A stretch of DNA of 14,359 nt from Caldilineaceae bacterium. GTDB taxonomy: Bacteria; Chloroflexota; Anaerolineae; Caldilineales; Caldilineaceae. Under the pieces are notes generated by a model, which saw nothing but the letters and a program-made list of their open reading frames with translations, did no database searches and was not told the origin of the DNA. The stretch lies in the NCBI GenBank assembly GCA_028819675.1, contig JAPPKT010000497.1:1-14359 (forward strand), read 5' to 3'. The translations under genes were made by a program, and so were the position numbers. The stretch's first letter is position 1. Each line of letters begins with the position of its first letter. Positions 1 through 7,466 of the stretch are shown here, in pieces.

Positions 1-103
1 CTCTCTTTGGTTGTAAACCCAGACACAGCCGTCTGAGTCGCATATAGCTGCTGCAGACAGAGTTCTTGCGCACGGCTGGCACGCTGCTGGTTGCGCGCCG
101 CGC

Positions 104-928
104 CTACTTCATCAGCCCTCCCAAAAAAGATGCCGTGCGCCGCGTCGCCTCCGCCGGCGCCATGTCGCCGCCAAATGCCTGGTGCATCGTGACACAGCCG
201 TCATAGCCTATCGTTCGCAGACCGTCGAAGATCGCCGCAAAGTCGATGCCGCCGGGCGCGTCCAGGGGACGCAGCGTGGATTTGACCATACCCCGCGTCC
301 ACGTCTCCATCGGTTGCCGGCCGTCCGGTTCGGGCGTGTGGTTCTGCAGATATACGTTGAACAGCCAGGGCTGAAACGCGCGCAGCGTCGACTCGCCGTA
401 CGCCTGGCCGCACAGGGCCAGATTGGCGGGTTCATAGATGATGCCGAAATTGGGCCGGCCGACCTCCCTGAGCACCGCCACTGACCCCTCCACCGTCTCA
501 AACAGGCTGCGCGTGTGGCTCTGATGGGCCAGGCGGATGCCCCGCTCGCGGGCCTCGTCGGCCGCCCGCCGCGCATGCTGAATGTCCTCCTCCTTCTTCA
601 TGCAGATGCGGATCAAGTCCGCGCCCAGCGCCTCCGCCAGGTCAAGAGAAGGCGTGATGTTCCGCAGGCTGTTCGGCCCTTCGTCGCTGTTCTCCGGGAC
701 GGGAAAATCAGCCGTCACCATCGAGATGGTCAACCCGTGTTCTCTTACCGTGCCCTTAACGCGTTCCGCAGTGCCCGCAGGGCTTTGCACCCCCACAACC
801 GACGCACGCATACACAGGGCCTTGTAACCGGCCTCCGCCGCGATGCGCGCCAGCTCCTCCAACGGTATAGCGCTTTCCCGCTTGTTGTTGAAGCTCTCCG
901 CGACCCGTACTGAAAGTGACAGTTTCAT
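104..928 (-). CDS. Sugar phosphate isomerase/epimerase-like TIM-barrel protein (xylose isomerase-like / AP endonuclease 2 superfamily)
   Basis: The 274-residue product has the length and layout of the cytosolic PF01261 family, which isomerises or epimerises sugars and keto-sugars with a divalent metal in a TIM barrel. Visible family landmarks are an N-terminal strand plus 'EELARIAAEAGYKAL' (24-38), 'LGADLIRI' (101-108), the strand around 'RLAHQSHT' (132-139), 'GIIYEPANL' (162-170) and the C-terminal 'IGYDGCVTMH' (240-249). The usual metal/catalytic positions look altered: Gln136 stands where the strand-end Glu is common, Glu166 where Asp is common, and His249 where the last Glu is common. Activity or substrate may therefore be unusual. 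The ATG at 928 lies one base downstream of a predicted transcription start, so the mRNA is probably leaderless. It is divergent from mtaB and has no metabolic neighbour that fixes its substrate. The fold assignment is firm; the reaction is unknown. Confidence 0.85.
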   Translation of the reverse strand: MKLSLSVRVAESFNNKRESAIPLEELARIAAEAGYKALCMRASVVGVQSPAGTAERVKGTVREHGLTISMVTADFPVPENSDEGPNSLRNITPSLDLAEALGADLIRICMKKEEDIQHARRAADEARERGIRLAHQSHTRSLFETVEGSVAVLREVGRPNFGIIYEPANLALCGQAYGESTLRAFQPWLFNVYLQNHTPEPDGRQPMETWTRGMVKSTLRPLDAPGGIDFAAIFDGLRTIGYDGCVTMHQAFGGDMAPAEATRRTASFLGGLMK

Positions 929-935
929 AGGTTCG

Positions 936-964
936 AGTATACCTGATCCCTGATTAATTGGTAA
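936..964 (-). promoter_or_regulatory. Candidate sigma-70-type promoter giving a leaderless mRNA
   Basis: On the minus strand TTACCA (959-964) and TATACT (936-941) are separated by exactly 17 bp. With standard spacing the transcript would start at about 929, next to the ATG at 926-928, leaving essentially no 5' UTR. No Shine-Dalgarno sequence exists upstream of that ATG, which agrees with a leaderless message. The -35 match is 4/6 and the -10 match is 5/6 to consensus. Confidence 0.5.
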
Positions 965-1051
965 GAAAGTTTCTGTGTTATCCTGTCATCACCGTCAGCC
1001 AGTCGCTACACATGAAGGCAGCCGCTGGCAACCAGCCACAAGCAGCATACA

Positions 1052-2413
1052 ATGCGTGTATTTCTCGACCAGCTGGGTTGCCGGCTCAACTTCAGCGAAA
1101 TCAGCACACTTGCAGGCCGCCTCAGCGCTGCCGGTCATCAAATCGTCGCAAGCCCTGAAGACGCCCATGTGATCGTGCTCAACACCTGCGCCGTCACTGC
1201 CCAGGCCGCCCGCAAAAGTCGCCAGGCCGCCCGCCACCTCAACAAACGTAACCCCGATGCCCGTATCGCCATCACCGGCTGTTACGCCACCCTCGCTCCC
1301 CAGGAGAGCGCCGCTCTTCCCGGCGTCGAGCTGGTCGCAGACAACCAGTCCAAGGAGATGCTGCACTCGCTCCTCGAGCCCTGGAGCGCAGAGTTCTCCG
1401 ATCCCGAAGACCTCGCCCGCATTCAACCGTACGGAATCCCCTTCGCCACCGCTTCCCCTGACGAGGACGGCGGACGCACTCGCGCCTTCGTCAAAGTCCA
1501 GGACGGTTGCCAGAACCGCTGCACGTTCTGCATCGTCACCACCCTGCGCGGCGACAGCCGCAGCCGCACCACTGCCGATGTAGTGCAGGAAGTCCAGGCA
1601 CTGGTCCGCAACGGCTACCGCGAAGCCGTGCTCACCGGTGTCCACCTCGGTGCTTTCGGCAGGGATCTCCCCGGTAGCCAGCGCACCGATCTCAAGGAGT
1701 TGACCACGGCCATTCTCACCGACACCGACGTCGCCCGCCTGCGCCTCAGCAGCCTGGAACCCTGGGAGCTGGCCGAAGGCTTCTTCGACCTCTGGCAACG
1801 CTGGCCGGGACGTCTCTGCCCCCATCTGCATCTGCCGCTGCAGGCCGGAACCGACGCCCAGTTGCGCCGCATGGCCCGCCGCTGCACCGTAACGAGCTTC
1901 CGCAATCTGGTCGCCGACGCCCGCGCAGCCATCCCCGACCTCATCATTACTACCGACCTGATAGTAGGGTTTCCCGGCGAATCCGAGGCCGACCATGAAG
2001 AGGGCCTGCGCTTCGTCGAAGAGATGCGCTTCGCCCACGCCCACATCTTCCCCTTCAGCCCCCGCGCCGGCACGGCCGCCGCCCGATTCGACGGTCAGGT
2101 GCCGAAGTCGGTCAAGCGAGAACGTTCGCAGCGCATGCACCAGGTCGTCGCTCGCACAGGCCGCCTTGAACGGAACCGATTTATCGGATCGACGCGCCCC
2201 GTTCTCTGGGAGGGCAGCGGCCGGCAACTGACCGATCAGCCCGACTCCCTTCTCTGGAGCGGCCTGACCGACAACTACCTGCGCGTGACGGCCCAGGCGC
2301 CCTCCGGCCTTGACCTCGGCAACCGCATCACCCCCGTCCGCCTGGACCAACTCCACGGCGAAACCCTGTATGGTGTACCCCAGGTGCCAGAGCCTCGACC
2401 TGCGGACATTTAA
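1052..2413 (+). CDS. mtaB: tRNA t6A37 methylthiotransferase, MtaB-type radical SAM enzyme
   Basis: This 453-aa protein belongs to the methylthiotransferase family and most resembles MtaB, which converts t6A to ms2t6A at position 37 of tRNA in the cytosol. The N-terminal UPF0004 domain supplies the auxiliary [4Fe-4S] cysteines: Cys10 in 'LGCRLN', Cys46 in 'NTCAVT' and Cys77 in 'GCYA'. The radical-SAM core has the CxxxCxxC motif 'CQNRCTFC' (Cys153, 157, 160), followed by 'RGDSRSR' and 'LTGVHLG'. 'LIVGFPGE' (303-310) and 'FPFSPRAGT' (333-341) are typical of the family, and residues from about 380 to 440 fit a TRAM RNA-binding domain. The start is fixed by the Cys10 motif: no in-frame start downstream would keep it. 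No clear ribosome site precedes the ATG. A small GCTGG-CAA-CCAGC hairpin (1024-1036) sits just upstream. It is followed at 53 bp by the UMF1 transporter, probably on the same transcript. MtaB rather than MiaB or RimO is inferred from the 'LGCRLN'/'NTCAVT' context. Confidence 0.93.
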   Translation: MRVFLDQLGCRLNFSEISTLAGRLSAAGHQIVASPEDAHVIVLNTCAVTAQAARKSRQAARHLNKRNPDARIAITGCYATLAPQESAALPGVELVADNQSKEMLHSLLEPWSAEFSDPEDLARIQPYGIPFATASPDEDGGRTRAFVKVQDGCQNRCTFCIVTTLRGDSRSRTTADVVQEVQALVRNGYREAVLTGVHLGAFGRDLPGSQRTDLKELTTAILTDTDVARLRLSSLEPWELAEGFFDLWQRWPGRLCPHLHLPLQAGTDAQLRRMARRCTVTSFRNLVADARAAIPDLIITTDLIVGFPGESEADHEEGLRFVEEMRFAHAHIFPFSPRAGTAAARFDGQVPKSVKRERSQRMHQVVARTGRLERNRFIGSTRPVLWEGSGRQLTDQPDSLLWSGLTDNYLRVTAQAPSGLDLGNRITPVRLDQLHGETLYGVPQVPEPRPADI

Positions 2414-2454
2414 GGACCCTGTACGCAGAAGTCCCATTTGCCGCGTCAGCCAGC

Positions 2455-2460
2455 AAGGAG
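2455..2460 (+). promoter_or_regulatory. Ribosome binding site of the UMF1-type transporter gene
   Basis: AAGGAG lies 6 nt upstream of the ATG at 2467. It supports that start over any upstream alternative. Confidence 0.75.
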
Positions 2461-2466
2461 CATCTG

Positions 2467-3861
2467 ATGCCAACGGAATCGTCTGCTGACCTGAATCAGA
2501 CTCCCGTGCCCGAAATTGAGCCGGGCAACCGCCGCGAGCAACTCGGCTGGTACTTCTATGACTGGGCCAATTCAGCATTTTCAACAACTGTCGGGTCCGT
2601 CTTCCTCGGCCCCTACGTCTCGAACCTGGCCGAACAGGCAGCCGGCGCCGATGGCCTGGTCAGCGTCCTGGGCATTCCCATGGCGCCCTACTCATTCGTC
2701 TCCTATTGCATCTCAATTTCCGTCATCCTGCAGGTCTTGTTCCTGCCGGTTCTGGGCGCCATCGCCGACTACTCCAGCCTACGCAAGAGGCTGATGCAGA
2801 TCTTCGCCGTCGCCGGCTCCTGGGCCACCATGTTCATGTTCCTTATTGTCGATCAGACCTGGTGGCTGGGAGGCCTCCTCTTTATCTTCGCCAACCTCTG
2901 CTTCGGCGCAGCCATCGTCTTCTACAATGCCTACCTGCCCGACATCGCCGACCCCGAGGACCGCGACCGCGTCTCCTCTGTGGGCTGGGCGCTCGGCTAC
3001 CTCGGGGGCGGCCTGCTTCTGACGCTCAACCTCGCCTTCTTCCTGATGCGTGACACCTTGGGTATCGACAGCGGACTGGCCGTCCGCATAAATCTGTTCT
3101 CAGGCGGCCTGTGGTGGTTCGGTTGGTCCTTCGTAACCTGGAGGCTTTTGCGTTCGCGCGACACGGCCAAGGCGCTTCCTCCCGGCGAGACCTACCTGTC
3201 AACCGGTCTCAAGCAGCTCTGGGAAACCTTCCAGGAGGCCGCCGACTATCCCCACACCGTCCGCTTTCTGATCGCCTATCTGCTGTACAACGACGGCATT
3301 CAGACCGTATTCGCGGTAGCTGCCGTCTTTGCCGCTGCCCCGCTGGTGCAGGGAGGGCTGGAGATCGAGCAGGACGTGCTGACCATGATAATCCTGATGA
3401 TCCAGTTTGTGGCCTTTGGCGGCGCACTCCTCTTCGGCAGGTTGGCTATGCGCGTCGGAGCAAAAAAAGCGCTGATAATCGGCCTGATCGTGTGGACTGT
3501 CGTTGTAATCTATGCCTACCTGGGACTGCGAGGAGAGAACCGCATCCTGGAGTTCTGGATTTTGGGCGCATTCATTGCCTTGGTGATGGGAGGCACACAG
3601 GCGGTCAGCCGCGGCCTCTTCGCCAACATGATTCCGCAAGGAAAGGAGGCTGAGTTCTTCTCCATCTATGAAGTCAGTGAACGCGGCACCTCCTGGCTGG
3701 GCCCGCTTGCGTTCGGCCTGGTCAACCAGTTCACAGGCAGTCTGCGTCCCGCAATTGTCTCGGTTATTCTATTCTTCGTGGTGGGCTTGGCGCTGCTGCT
3801 GAGAGTGGATGTCCGCCGGGCCATCGCCGAATCGGGCAACAAACCCCCGGCAATTGTCTGA
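2467..3861 (+). CDS. MFS transporter of the UMF1 / Atg22-like family
   Basis: The 464-aa polytopic inner-membrane protein carries the N-terminal signature of the bacterial UMF1/Atg22-like branch of the major facilitator superfamily, 'GWYFYDWANSAFSTTV' (27-42). Hydrophobic segments consistent with about 12 helices follow, for example around 68-90, 105-125, 130-150, 170-190, 310-335 and 340-365. The MFS-type loop 'GAIADYSSLRKR' follows helix 2, and 'GGTQAVSRGLFANMIP' is typical of the second half. Length matches the family. Atg22 in yeast exports amino acids from the vacuole; bacterial members have no agreed substrate, so none is assigned. It has a strong Shine-Dalgarno sequence and follows mtaB by 53 bp, which suggests co-transcription without an obvious functional link. 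Its stop is only 22 bp from the stop of the convergent pyruvate kinase gene, with no terminator visible between them. Confidence 0.9.
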   Translation: MPTESSADLNQTPVPEIEPGNRREQLGWYFYDWANSAFSTTVGSVFLGPYVSNLAEQAAGADGLVSVLGIPMAPYSFVSYCISISVILQVLFLPVLGAIADYSSLRKRLMQIFAVAGSWATMFMFLIVDQTWWLGGLLFIFANLCFGAAIVFYNAYLPDIADPEDRDRVSSVGWALGYLGGGLLLTLNLAFFLMRDTLGIDSGLAVRINLFSGGLWWFGWSFVTWRLLRSRDTAKALPPGETYLSTGLKQLWETFQEAADYPHTVRFLIAYLLYNDGIQTVFAVAAVFAAAPLVQGGLEIEQDVLTMIILMIQFVAFGGALLFGRLAMRVGAKKALIIGLIVWTVVVIYAYLGLRGENRILEFWILGAFIALVMGGTQAVSRGLFANMIPQGKEAEFFSIYEVSERGTSWLGPLAFGLVNQFTGSLRPAIVSVILFFVVGLALLLRVDVRRAIAESGNKPPAIV

Positions 3862-3883
3862 ACCTTCTCAATACTGTGCCATT

Positions 3884-5758
3884 CTACAGGTCCCACTCGT
3901 AGACGTTCCCTGTTCGGGCATCGATAACGACCGTCTGGCCGTCCTCCAGTTCATCCCATTCTCCCTTCGCCTGCAGGATCGCTGGGATGCCCAACTCCAC
4001 CGCCGCCAGCGCCGCTATACTGTCGGGCGCCGATTCCGCGGTGATTAACCCGCCTGCATGATAGACCAGGTCCATACTTACGTGGTTCAGCTCCTCCGCC
4101 ACCAGAATGTCCTGCGTCGTCATCATCCGGTCCTGCAACGCCTGTTCAAGCGGGTCCTGTCCCGGCTTTAGCCGCACTACGCGCCCGCTCATGCGTCGGT
4201 TGCCCACACCCTGACCATGCATCAGCACCCTGGCGATGCGCCGCACCGTCATCAGGTTCGTTTCTCCCGGTACGCCCCCAACCACCCCGCCTGTCACCAC
4301 CGTTACATCGCCCTGCTGGACAAATCCGGCTCGCAATGCAATGCGCACCGCGTCCTCCAGCATCTCGTCGATGGTGTTCATGCGCTGGCCCATCAACGGG
4401 AATACACCCCAGTATAAGGCCAGCTGGCGGTAAACCAGGTGACTGGGCGTCACCGCGATGATGGGGACCGACGGGCGGAACCGCGCCAGCTTCTTGGCCG
4501 TCGCCCCCCTTGCCGTCGGCGCGATAATTGCCGCCGCGCCAACGTCCTCCGCCGTTGCGACAGTGGCTTGGCTGACAGCTTCGGCTACCGATGGCGCGCC
4601 CCCCGAGCTCTTGTCCGTCCCCTGCTCCGAACTGTCCGCCACCGTGCCGAAGAAGCCGTCCACCGCCTGCTGCGAGGGCCGGTAGTGCGGTTGGGTAACA
4701 CTTCGCACTCGCTCCGCCTCTTTGGCAATATTTGCCATCGTCTGGACCGTCTGAACCGGATAGTTGCCCGCGGCTGTCTCCCCGGAGAGCATAATGGCAT
4801 CGCTCCCATCCAGCACGGCATTCGCAACGTCGCTGGCTTCGGCACGCGTCGGACGCGGGTTGCGAATCATCGATTCCAGCATCTGCGTTGCCGTGATCAC
4901 CGGCTTATCAGTGCCGATACAACGGGCGATGATCATCTTCTGAATCATCGGCACTGCCTCCGGGCTGGTCTCGATGCCCAAATCCCCCCTTGCCACCATC
5001 AGGCCGTCCGATGCCTGGATGATCTCCTCGATGTTCTCCACCGCTTCAGGCTTTTCAATCTTGGAGATGATCGGCGTGGCCCGTCCCAGGGGCGCCCGGC
5101 TCTGCACCACCTTTCGCAGCGCCTGGACGTCGGCTGCCGTGCGCACAAAGCTGAGCGCGATCCAGTCGGCCTGATGTTCCAGAGCGAAATCGACGTCGAC
5201 ACGGTCCTTCTCGGTCATCGAAGGAACGGTCAACTTGGTCTGAGGAAGGTTCATTCCCTTGCGATCCTGCAAAACGCCCCCGACGATTACCCGCGTTCGC
5301 ACCGTCGTCTCGGTCGCTTCAATTACCTCCAGTTCAAGCAAACCGTCATCCAGCAGAATCCGTTCTTGCGTCTCTCCCGCTGACTGCACCGACGATTCGC
5401 GCCGGCCCTCCTCGATACTGGCCGGGACCTCCTTATTCTGGATCGGCACGCGCCCAGGTTCGCCGACAATCTCTTCGGTGGTGAGTATCAACTCCTCACC
5501 GGCTGTCAGCGGGACGCCCCCTGGCTGCATTTCGCCCACACGCAGTTTCGGTCCCTGCAGATCAACCAGAATCGCTACCGGCCGGTTGCGCTCCTGGGCA
5601 ATCTCACGAATCGTGTGGATATTGCGAGCGTGAAAATCGTGGTCCCCGTGACTCATGTTGATACGAGCTACGTTCATGCCCGCGTCGATCAGTTGCGCCA
5701 GAACTTCGGGATCGGTACTGGTCGGCCCAATAGTACAGACAATCTTGACCCGCAACAT
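3884..5758 (-). CDS. pyk: Pyruvate kinase with a C-terminal swivelling (PEP-utilizer-like) domain
   Basis: This cytosolic glycolytic enzyme converts phosphoenolpyruvate plus ADP to pyruvate plus ATP. From the ATG at 5758 (624 aa) it opens with 'LRVKIVCTIGPTS', the normal family N-terminus. Active-site elements are Arg32/Asn34/Ser36/His37 in 'ARINMSHG', Asp66 and Arg73 in 'VDLQGPKLRVG', catalytic Lys233 with metal ligand Glu235 in 'ISKIEK', Asp259 in 'ARGDLG', and 'ATQMLESM' (290-297). Lys71 occupies the position where K+-dependent enzymes have Glu. The B domain (about 75-175) holds a short extra stretch near 115-132. The C domain runs from about 385 to 510, and residues 525-624 form the extra C-terminal domain known from Bacillus-type kinases, here without its phospho-His. 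The frame stays open to a GTG at 5878 that overlaps the lipoprotein stop as TAGTG. That adds 40 low-complexity residues and has no ribosome site, whereas GGAG precedes the ATG at 5758. The function is certain; the start is fairly sure. Confidence 0.93.
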   Translation of the reverse strand: MLRVKIVCTIGPTSTDPEVLAQLIDAGMNVARINMSHGDHDFHARNIHTIREIAQERNRPVAILVDLQGPKLRVGEMQPGGVPLTAGEELILTTEEIVGEPGRVPIQNKEVPASIEEGRRESSVQSAGETQERILLDDGLLELEVIEATETTVRTRVIVGGVLQDRKGMNLPQTKLTVPSMTEKDRVDVDFALEHQADWIALSFVRTAADVQALRKVVQSRAPLGRATPIISKIEKPEAVENIEEIIQASDGLMVARGDLGIETSPEAVPMIQKMIIARCIGTDKPVITATQMLESMIRNPRPTRAEASDVANAVLDGSDAIMLSGETAAGNYPVQTVQTMANIAKEAERVRSVTQPHYRPSQQAVDGFFGTVADSSEQGTDKSSGGAPSVAEAVSQATVATAEDVGAAAIIAPTARGATAKKLARFRPSVPIIAVTPSHLVYRQLALYWGVFPLMGQRMNTIDEMLEDAVRIALRAGFVQQGDVTVVTGGVVGGVPGETNLMTVRRIARVLMHGQGVGNRRMSGRVVRLKPGQDPLEQALQDRMMTTQDILVAEELNHVSMDLVYHAGGLITAESAPDSIAALAAVELGIPAILQAKGEWDELEDGQTVVIDARTGNVYEWDL

Positions 5759-5765
5759 GCGCGAA

Positions 5766-5769
5766 CTCC
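5766..5769 (-). promoter_or_regulatory. Ribosome binding site deciding the pyruvate kinase start
   Basis: On the minus strand GGAG is 7 nt upstream of the ATG at 5756-5758, ideal spacing. The alternative GTG at 5878 has no comparable site, so the internal ATG is preferred. Translational coupling through TAGTG could still produce a longer form. Confidence 0.55.
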
Positions 5770-5877
5770 AGTCGCTGGTGGCCGGTTGCTGACGACCTCT
5801 AAACCCAGGGGACTCTACGCTGCTATCCTCCGCCGCCCCCTCGACAGCCGGCGGCGGCTCCATTACAACTCTCTTCA

Positions 5878-7092
5878 CTATTGGTAACTGATTCTGTCAC
5901 TCGTGCGCACGACCTGTATCCACGTACGGCCCGGCTTCAGTGTAATCGGCTGCTCGCCCGGACCGAGCCAGCGCGGTGGGCTCTGGTCGTTAGCGCGCCA
6001 GGTCCCTTCGTAGACCTTGCCGTCCCGGAATACCCGCAGATCCCCAAACCCGTAGAGATTGATCTTCACACTGAGCGTACCCAGACTGTCCTCAACGATG
6101 TTGGTCAGTTCGTGTTCCGCAAAGACGACAATCACATTGTCGCTGCTGATCTGCTGCCCCGTGGCCTGGTCCATGTGCACTGCGCCGCTCTGGTAACGCA
6201 GGTACCGGCCGCTGGACCCGTCGTAGCGCCACTCGACACCGTTATTCTCAGGGTAAGGAATACGAACAATCGTCGCCTCACCTGCCCAAAAATCCTGTGG
6301 CGTTCCACTGAATGAGAAGCTCGCTCTCTCCACCGGCCGCGGGCTGTTCTTCTGCCCTTCCAGCCACGGACTGAAAATCTCAAGGCAGTAGGGCAGCAGC
6401 GGCGACACGTCGCAAGTCCTCGCCATGTCGATCATCCACCGCCGCACCCTGTCGACGCTCGTCCGCAAGCGCGTGCGATAGTTGTTGCCCACGCTGTAGA
6501 AATAGGTAAGGCTCTCCGGGTCTTCCGAATCCGCGTCCAGATAAGGGAACCCGACCTCGTTCTTCAGGAGATAGCGGATACCGTCGCTGCCGCCGGAGCA
6601 AGCCAGAATGCCGTCGAACATGTACGTGGTATGGATATTGGGCCACCGTGCGCTGCGCACCGGCCCGATCTCCTTGGCTGGGATGCTCTGAAACATGCTG
6701 GTCAGCCGGGTCAGATGGAAACCGTCAACGATATACTCGTAGGTCACGTCCGCCTCGTTCAGCCCGTAATGGGCCGCACGGCTGTCAACGTCATTGTTGA
6801 GGCAGACGAGTATCGGTGTCTCCTGCAGCAAAGTCGGATCGGCCAGGGGCAGCCCGGTGTAGCGCGCCGCGCCCCCCGGTACCGGCGTAGCGGTTGCCTG
6901 CACGCTCTCCGCACTGGCGCCTGTACTCTCTGAAGCGCTGGCCGGAGGAGGGGTGGCAGTCTCGGCAGCCTGCTCCATTGCAGCCGGCTCTGCCGTCTTT
7001 GTCGGCGTTGGCGTCGCTCCCCCTTCGCCCCCGGCGCAGGCTGAAAGGGAAAGCAGGAAAAGCAGGACGAGTGAGACGGCTTTCAGATTCAT
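5878..7092 (-). CDS. DUF3048 (YerB-like) lipoprotein
   Basis: From the ATG at 7092 the 404-aa product begins with a lipoprotein signal peptide: a short basic start, hydrophobic residues 6-16, and the lipobox 'LSAC' with Cys19 as the lipidated residue. A low-complexity Ala/Thr/Pro/Glu linker (20-75) of the kind common in Chloroflexota surface proteins follows. Residues from about 80 to 245 match the N-terminal DUF3048 domain ('GLNEADVTYEY', 'EIGPVRSAR', 'ACSGGSDGIR'). Residues from about 270 to 397 match its C-terminal domain ('SSGRYLRYQSG', 'DQATGQQISSDNVIVVF', 'FRDGKVYEGTW'). The protein is exported and membrane-anchored; its biochemical role is not known for the family. The frame is open to 7206, but that extension would bury the signal peptide 38 residues inside the protein. 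A weak GGAA (7098-7101) precedes the chosen ATG. The stop overlaps a possible GTG start of pyruvate kinase, so the two genes share a transcript. Confidence 0.9.
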   Translation of the reverse strand: MNLKAVSLVLLFLLSLSACAGGEGGATPTPTKTAEPAAMEQAAETATPPPASASESTGASAESVQATATPVPGGAARYTGLPLADPTLLQETPILVCLNNDVDSRAAHYGLNEADVTYEYIVDGFHLTRLTSMFQSIPAKEIGPVRSARWPNIHTTYMFDGILACSGGSDGIRYLLKNEVGFPYLDADSEDPESLTYFYSVGNNYRTRLRTSVDRVRRWMIDMARTCDVSPLLPYCLEIFSPWLEGQKNSPRPVERASFSFSGTPQDFWAGEATIVRIPYPENNGVEWRYDGSSGRYLRYQSGAVHMDQATGQQISSDNVIVVFAEHELTNIVEDSLGTLSVKINLYGFGDLRVFRDGKVYEGTWRANDQSPPRWLGPGEQPITLKPGRTWIQVVRTSDRISYQ

Positions 7093-7109
7093 TCTTGTTC
7101 CAGAGGGGG

Positions 7110-7139
7110 ATTGTAGGTGGATAGGGTCCTGTCTCTCAG
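7110..7139 (-). promoter_or_regulatory. Candidate promoter of the lipoprotein-pyruvate kinase operon
   Basis: Minus strand CTGAGA (7134-7139) is 18 bp from TACAAT (7110-7115). The predicted start at about 7103 leaves an 11-nt leader that contains the weak GGAA ribosome site. The architecture is coherent, but the -35 match is only 4/6. Confidence 0.35.
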
Positions 7140-7260
7140 CCGCAGCCGTTTCTCCAGGGCGAAGGCCGCGCCGAGTCGTCAGAGGGAGAAATGACCTGAG
7201 TTTCAAAGTCTTCCTTCTGTTCTGGGCAGTGAGTTGGGGTAGGCGAATTCAACGATAAAA

Positions 7261-7323
7261 GGCGGCCGCTCCAATAGTCGATAGTATACTACACGCGCAC
7301 AGATCCACTATTATCCGGCCGCC
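7261..7323 (-). terminator. Long interrupted stem-loop followed by TTTT, probable terminator of the four-gene operon
   Basis: Arms pair as GGCGGCCG (7261-7268) with CGGCCGCC (7316-7323), AATAGT (7273-7278) with ACTATT (7307-7312), and GAT (7280-7282) with ATC (7303-7305). That makes 17 bp, broken by a 4x3 internal loop and one mismatch, with a 20-nt loop. On the minus strand the GC-rich base of the stem is followed directly by TTTTAT, as in an intrinsic terminator for transcription arriving from the right. The loop is long for a terminator and begins within a 10-bp palindrome (7282-7291), so another role is possible. Confidence 0.5.
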
Positions 7324-7466
7324 ATGTTCTTGCACCTCCATCCCCTCCGACTGTCGGAATCTGCCGCCTCACCATCGCTTCTCAACTGTCCCCGTTCAGC
7401 CCTCTATCCGGCCACCAGGCCTCTGCCCACAGGTGCACTTGGGCAATTTGCTCGGCCCGCCCCTCG

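Larger units (their letters stand above)
7093..7466. other. Intergenic spacer without a gene
   Basis: This 374-bp stretch lies between the 3' end of the hydroxyacid dehydrogenase gene and the 5' end of the lipoprotein gene, both leftward. It holds a candidate promoter (7110-7139), a long stem-loop (7261-7323) and two weak inverted repeats just past the dehydrogenase stop: TGCCCA/TGGGCA at 7424-7445 and GGCC-ACCA-GGCC at 7410-7421. I see no coding sequence with family features and no tRNA. Confidence 0.6.

Noticed and set aside
1025..1053. CTGGCA-17-TACAAT promoter-like pair overlapping the mtaB start codon.
   Set aside because: It would start transcription inside the coding sequence, and no later in-frame start would keep the essential Cys10 motif. 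Treated as chance, or as an unlikely internal promoter.
995..2587. 530-codon open frame on the minus strand opposite mtaB.
   Set aside because: It is antisense to a gene with all MtaB motifs, is rich in Gly/Ala/Glu as expected from the reverse frame of GC-rich DNA, and shows no family signature.
4439..5383. 314-codon open frame on the plus strand opposite pyruvate kinase.
   Set aside because: Its composition is Arg/His/Leu-rich with no recognisable domain; it is a shadow of the kinase codon bias.
7093..7206. 38-residue extension ahead of the DUF3048 lipoprotein.
   Set aside because: It would place the lipoprotein signal peptide and lipobox internally. The ATG at 7092 gives a normal signal peptide.
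7424..7445. TGCCCA/TGGGCA hairpin just after the hydroxyacid dehydrogenase stop considered as the operon terminator.
   Set aside because: Six-base stem with a 10-nt loop and no T run on the minus strand; the stem-loop at 7261-7323 is a better candidate.
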